Shown: in pieces, positions 60,882 through 64,000 of the stretch
Numbering within the stretch: the first letter of the stretch is position 1
Layout of the letters: each line of letters opens with the position of its first letter
DNA from: Devosia ginsengisoli
GTDB taxonomy: Bacteria > Pseudomonadota > Alphaproteobacteria > Rhizobiales > Devosiaceae
Length of the DNA: 64,000 nt
Assembly (NCBI RefSeq): GCF_024707105.1
Contig: NZ_JANQAJ010000006.1
Span: 1-64,000 of the forward strand
Direction of reading: 5' to 3'
Translations under genes and position numbers: made by a program
The notes under the pieces: generated by a model
Database searches by the model: none
Told to the model about the DNA's origin: nothing
The model's input: only the letters and a program-made list of their open reading frames with translations

Positions 60882-63248
60882 ATGCTTACCACTCGCGAAC
60901 GGCTGCGCCGCCAGGCCGCCAATCCCCACCTCATCGCCCTGCACAATGCCCTCGGACGGCTCGGCTCCCCGCTGACCGCCATGAATACCGGCGCGCATCC
61001 GGATGACGAGCACAATGGCATGTTGGCCACCTTGCGCCACCAATATGGCATGCGCATCGTGGTGGCCTGCTCAACGCGCGGCGAAGGCGGCCAGAACATT
61101 CTCGGTCCCGAACGTGGCGGCACCCTAGGCGTGCTGCGCTCGCGCGAGATGGAGGAAGCGGCGCGGGTGATCGACGCCGACATTGCCTGGCTCGGTCATG
61201 GCCCTGATGATCCGGTGTATGATTTCGGCTTCTCGAAATCGGGGCCTGATACGCTGGCGCGCTGGGGCGAAGACCGCACGATCGAGCGGCTGGTGCGTGC
61301 CTATCGGCAGTTCCGGCCCGATATCGTCATTCCCACCTTTCTCGACGTGCCGGGGCAGCACGGACACCACCGCGCGATGACCCAGGCGGCGGAGGCGGCA
61401 CTGGCCCTGGCCGCCGATCCGGCTGCCTTCCCCGAACATGGCTCCGAGGGCCTGCTGCCCTGGCGGGTCGCCAAATATTACCTGCCGGCCTGGTCGGGCG
61501 GCGGCAATGGCTATTATGACGACGAGGTGCCCCCGCCCGCGGCCACGACAAGCATAGTCGCCAACAGCCTGGACGCTGCGACCGGCCTTGCCTATGACCG
61601 GCTGGGCGAAGTGTCCCGCGCCAATCACGCCAGCCAGAACATGGGCCATTGGCGCCATCCCGGTGAACAATCCTGGGCACTACACCTGGTTGGCGGCGCG
61701 ACCGAGGCCGACATCACGACGGGCCTGCCCACAAGGCTCGCCGACCTGGCCGAGCTCGATGAGCTGGCCCAGGCCGATGCCGCCATGGCGGCGGCCAAAG
61801 CGGCCTTCCCCAATGGTCCGGCAGTGCTGAAGCACCTCATCTCCGCCCGCGCCGCCATCCGTGCCGCCGAAGGCCGCCTGACGGAAACCGCTCGAACCCT
61901 CCATGGCCATCGCCTCACTCGCAAGCTCGCGGAGATCGACGCCGCCATGGCGCTGGCAGCCAATATCAGCGTGCTGGCCAGCCTCTCTTCCGCCGATGTC
62001 GTACCCGGCGCCTCCCTCGACCTGATCGTCGAGGTCGAACCGGGCCTTGCCGACAGCATCGAGGTCGAACCGGTCACCGGCCCAATCCTCGACCCGGTTG
62101 CTGCCCGACGCGTGACCGAGGCAAAAACCATCCTGCCCCTGCAGCTCCGCACCAATGCCCCCGCTAGCAATGCCTTCGCCCCCGATTGGCAGACCCTGGG
62201 TGGCAATGGCGCCCTGTCCCTGCTCGTGCATGCCGATATTGCCGGCGAGCGCCTGTCGTTTCGGGTCGATACCGAGGAGCCCTTGCAGGTGGCGCCGCCC
62301 CATCCGCTGCAACTGACGCCCGAAGCACTCATCCTGCCGCTACCCGCCCATGGCCGGCACAGCATCGCCCTCAAGCCCGAAATCGACCCGGGGCGGCTGG
62401 CCATGGCAATGCCACCCGGACTGGCATTGGAGCGAGGCGACTCCGGACTCACGCTGGCAGCAGGCCCCGACCTGAAAGCGGGCCGCCACAGCCTGCCCCT
62501 CAGCGTCGATGGCCAGCCGGCCCATATCGTGACGCCGATCGCCTATCCACATATCGGGCGCACCCGCTTCGTGCAGCCCTTGACGCTCGATGTGCTGGCG
62601 CTCGACCTGACCCTGCCCACATCCCGTGTCGGCTATATCGGCGGCGGCAGCGATGGCGTGGGGCAGTGGCTGGCGCGCATGGGCGCCGATCCCATCATGC
62701 TCGATGCCGAAGCCCTTTCCGGTCCGCTGTCCGGATTGGACACGATCGTGGTCGGCATTTTCGCCTACGGCACCAGGCCCGACCTTGCCGCCGCCAATCC
62801 CCGGCTACGCGAATGGGTCGAAGCCGGCGGGCATCTGGTGACGCTCTACCACCGCCCCAGCGATGGCTGGGACCCCGACTCGACGCCGCCGCGTCATCTC
62901 GTTATCGGCTCGCCCTCCCTGCGCTGGCGCGTCACAAATCCGGCCGCACCGGTCACCATGCTGCTGCCCGATCACCCGCTGCTCGCCGGTCCGAACCGGA
63001 TCACGGCAGAAGACTTTTCCGGGTGGGACAAGGAGCGCGGCCTCTATTTCGCCGCCGACTGGGACAAGGCCTATGAACCGCTGCTGTCGATGAGTGATGC
63101 AGACGAAACGCCGCTACTCGGCTCGCTCGTCTCGGCCCCTATCGGCAAGGGCCGCCACACCCATACCAGCCTCGTTCTCCACCACCAGCTCGACCGCCTG
63201 GTGCCGGGGGCCTTCCGTCTCATGGCCAATCTGCTGCAACCCGCCTGA
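60882..63248 (+). CDS. PIG-L/LmbE-family deacetylase-like protein with long C-terminal region
   Basis: A 788-residue protein. The N-terminal 260 residues are a PIG-L/LmbE domain with the zinc motif AHPDDEHN (38-45) and the second histidine region PGQHGHHRAMTQAA near 155-168; such enzymes remove acyl groups from N-acetylglucosaminyl compounds. A helical linker follows, then a beta-rich middle (about 360-560), then a GATase1/ThuA-like Rossmann region (about 570-785; VGYIGGGSDGVGQWLARMG). No signal peptide is seen, so it should act in the cytoplasm. It starts 28 bases after the ROK regulator gene and is probably co-transcribed with it. This length and layout match large PIG-L proteins of sugar-catabolic loci. 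Confidence 0.88.
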   Translation: MLTTRERLRRQAANPHLIALHNALGRLGSPLTAMNTGAHPDDEHNGMLATLRHQYGMRIVVACSTRGEGGQNILGPERGGTLGVLRSREMEEAARVIDADIAWLGHGPDDPVYDFGFSKSGPDTLARWGEDRTIERLVRAYRQFRPDIVIPTFLDVPGQHGHHRAMTQAAEAALALAADPAAFPEHGSEGLLPWRVAKYYLPAWSGGGNGYYDDEVPPPAATTSIVANSLDAATGLAYDRLGEVSRANHASQNMGHWRHPGEQSWALHLVGGATEADITTGLPTRLADLAELDELAQADAAMAAAKAAFPNGPAVLKHLISARAAIRAAEGRLTETARTLHGHRLTRKLAEIDAAMALAANISVLASLSSADVVPGASLDLIVEVEPGLADSIEVEPVTGPILDPVAARRVTEAKTILPLQLRTNAPASNAFAPDWQTLGGNGALSLLVHADIAGERLSFRVDTEEPLQVAPPHPLQLTPEALILPLPAHGRHSIALKPEIDPGRLAMAMPPGLALERGDSGLTLAAGPDLKAGRHSLPLSVDGQPAHIVTPIAYPHIGRTRFVQPLTLDVLALDLTLPTSRVGYIGGGSDGVGQWLARMGADPIMLDAEALSGPLSGLDTIVVGIFAYGTRPDLAAANPRLREWVEAGGHLVTLYHRPSDGWDPDSTPPRHLVIGSPSLRWRVTNPAAPVTMLLPDHPLLAGPNRITAEDFSGWDKERGLYFAADWDKAYEPLLSMSDADETPLLGSLVSAPIGKGRHTHTSLVLHHQLDRLVPGAFRLMANLLQPA

Positions 63249-63249
63249 C

Positions 63250-64000
63250 ATGCCTGATAACACCGCGCCTGGTATCGGCATGGCCTGGCTCATGGGAGAC
63301 ATGGTACTGGTCACCGTGATGACCGTGCTGGTCAAGCTCGGCGGGGCCGACTATCCCGCCGTGCAGATGGTGTTCATCCGCTCGCTGGTGGGCCTGGTCA
63401 GTGTCCTGCCCCTCGCCTGGCGGCACCGGCAGGCGCTGCGCCAGACCAAGCATTGGGGCCGCCACGCCTTCCGCGTCTTCTGCAATACGGCGGCGCTCAA
63501 CGCCAATTTCGCCGCCCTGACCGCCCTGCCGCTGGCGCTCGCCAATGCCATCGGCTTCATGCGGCCGCTGGTGGTATTGGCGCTGGCCACATTCATGCTG
63601 GGCGAACGATCCGGCCCCTGGCGCTGGGTCGGCGCCGGCATCGGTTTTGCCGGTGTGCTGCTGATGGTTGCGCCGGGCGAAATCGCCTGGAATGCCGGCA
63701 TCCTGGCCGCCCTGGCGGCCGTCGCCTTCGGCTCGCTGGCCACGGTGCAGACAAGGGCGCTCAAAGGCGAAAACACCACCATTCTCATGGTCTTCTACAC
63801 TGTCGGGCTCACACTCTTCACCGCGATTCCTGCCGCCATCACCTGGCAGCCCGTCGCCCTGTCCGCCTGGCCGCTGCTGCTCGGCATCGGGGTGCTCGCC
63901 CAGATCGGGCAATATTGCTACCTGCGTGCCTATCAGGCGACACCGGCTAATGTGCTGGCGCCACTGGGTTATCTCTCCATCGTGCTGGCCAGCATTGCGG
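63250..64000 (+). CDS. DMT-superfamily (EamA-type) permease, N-terminal part (partial)
   Basis: An open frame of 250 codons starts at ATG 63250, one base after the PIG-L stop (TGA-C-ATG), and runs off the window end. At least eight hydrophobic segments are visible, and the layout is the internal-repeat drug/metabolite transporter type: FIRSLVGLVSVLPLAWRHR in the first half, ALPLALANAIGFMRPLVVLALA and the LGERSGPWRWVGAGIGFAGVLLM junction typical of EamA domains, and a second EamA repeat beginning near residue 155. Coupled expression with the ROK and PIG-L genes suggests export of a pathway product, but the substrate is unknown. Confidence 0.88.
   Translation, partial: MPDNTAPGIGMAWLMGDMVLVTVMTVLVKLGGADYPAVQMVFIRSLVGLVSVLPLAWRHRQALRQTKHWGRHAFRVFCNTAALNANFAALTALPLALANAIGFMRPLVVLALATFMLGERSGPWRWVGAGIGFAGVLLMVAPGEIAWNAGILAALAAVAFGSLATVQTRALKGENTTILMVFYTVGLTLFTAIPAAITWQPVALSAWPLLLGIGVLAQIGQYCYLRAYQATPANVLAPLGYLSIVLASIA

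Overview
The window reads as chromosomal DNA of a GC-rich alphaproteobacterium of the order Hyphomicrobiales (Rhizobiales), most like Devosia or a close relative. The basis is the rnpA-yidC-engB ... argB order at the left end, the two-domain biosynthetic IlvA, and a very large set of sugar ABC importers with Gfo/Idh/MocA dehydrogenases. The genus is inference. No rRNA, tRNA, CRISPR array, phage gene or intact insertion sequence was seen.

Left part (1-21.9 kb), mostly housekeeping and stress genes: end of rnpA, yidC, engB; then a leftward block (DUF1801 protein, glutamine amidotransferase-like protein, Tat-exported MsrB, fasciclin protein, anti-sigma factor and ECF sigma factor) that separates engB from argB; argB; an outer-membrane barrel protein; an MFS exporter with its TetR regulator and a clear promoter/operator; a deazaflavin-type protein; ilvA; a secreted protein of unknown function; HAD, VOC and aldo/keto reductase enzymes; an ABC exporter; an AcuI-like reductase; and a zinc-type ArsR/SmtB sensor upstream of a CDF metal exporter with a textbook operator. 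Long inverted-repeat elements lie in several gaps here.

Right part (21.9-64 kb), a continuous carbohydrate-uptake and catabolism region made of regulated modules. (a) ThuA protein, dehydrogenase and LacI regulator around a shared operator. (b) A divergent GntR/HutC region: ROK kinase and two dehydrogenases (one frameshifted) leftward; GntR, SIS, SDR, FAD oxidoreductase, phosphotriesterase-like lactonase and an orphan binding protein rightward. (c) An RpiR-headed leftward operon with SDR, dehydrogenase, TIM-barrel isomerase and a ribose-type ABC importer, with a divergent dehydrogenase. (d) A ugpBAEC glycerol-3-phosphate-type importer with a GlpR-like regulator and two matching palindromes upstream. 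(e) A membrane-anchored DJ-1/PfpI protein and a twice-frameshifted AraC/GlxA regulator. (f) A leftward operon with binding protein, two permeases, an argininosuccinate-lyase-family enzyme, ATPase, PfkB kinase and NagB, divergent from a ROK regulator, a large PIG-L/LmbE deacetylase-like protein and a DMT permease cut by the window end.

The most interesting candidate system is (f): a lyase family that normally eliminates fumarate from N-substituted aspartates sits in an amino-sugar uptake operon with NagB, a sugar kinase and a PIG-L hydrolase. This suggests catabolism of an amino sugar or Amadori-type sugar conjugated to a C4 dicarboxylate. Each of the three complete importer operons also has a strong hairpin just after the binding-protein gene, probably a way to make more binding protein than membrane components.
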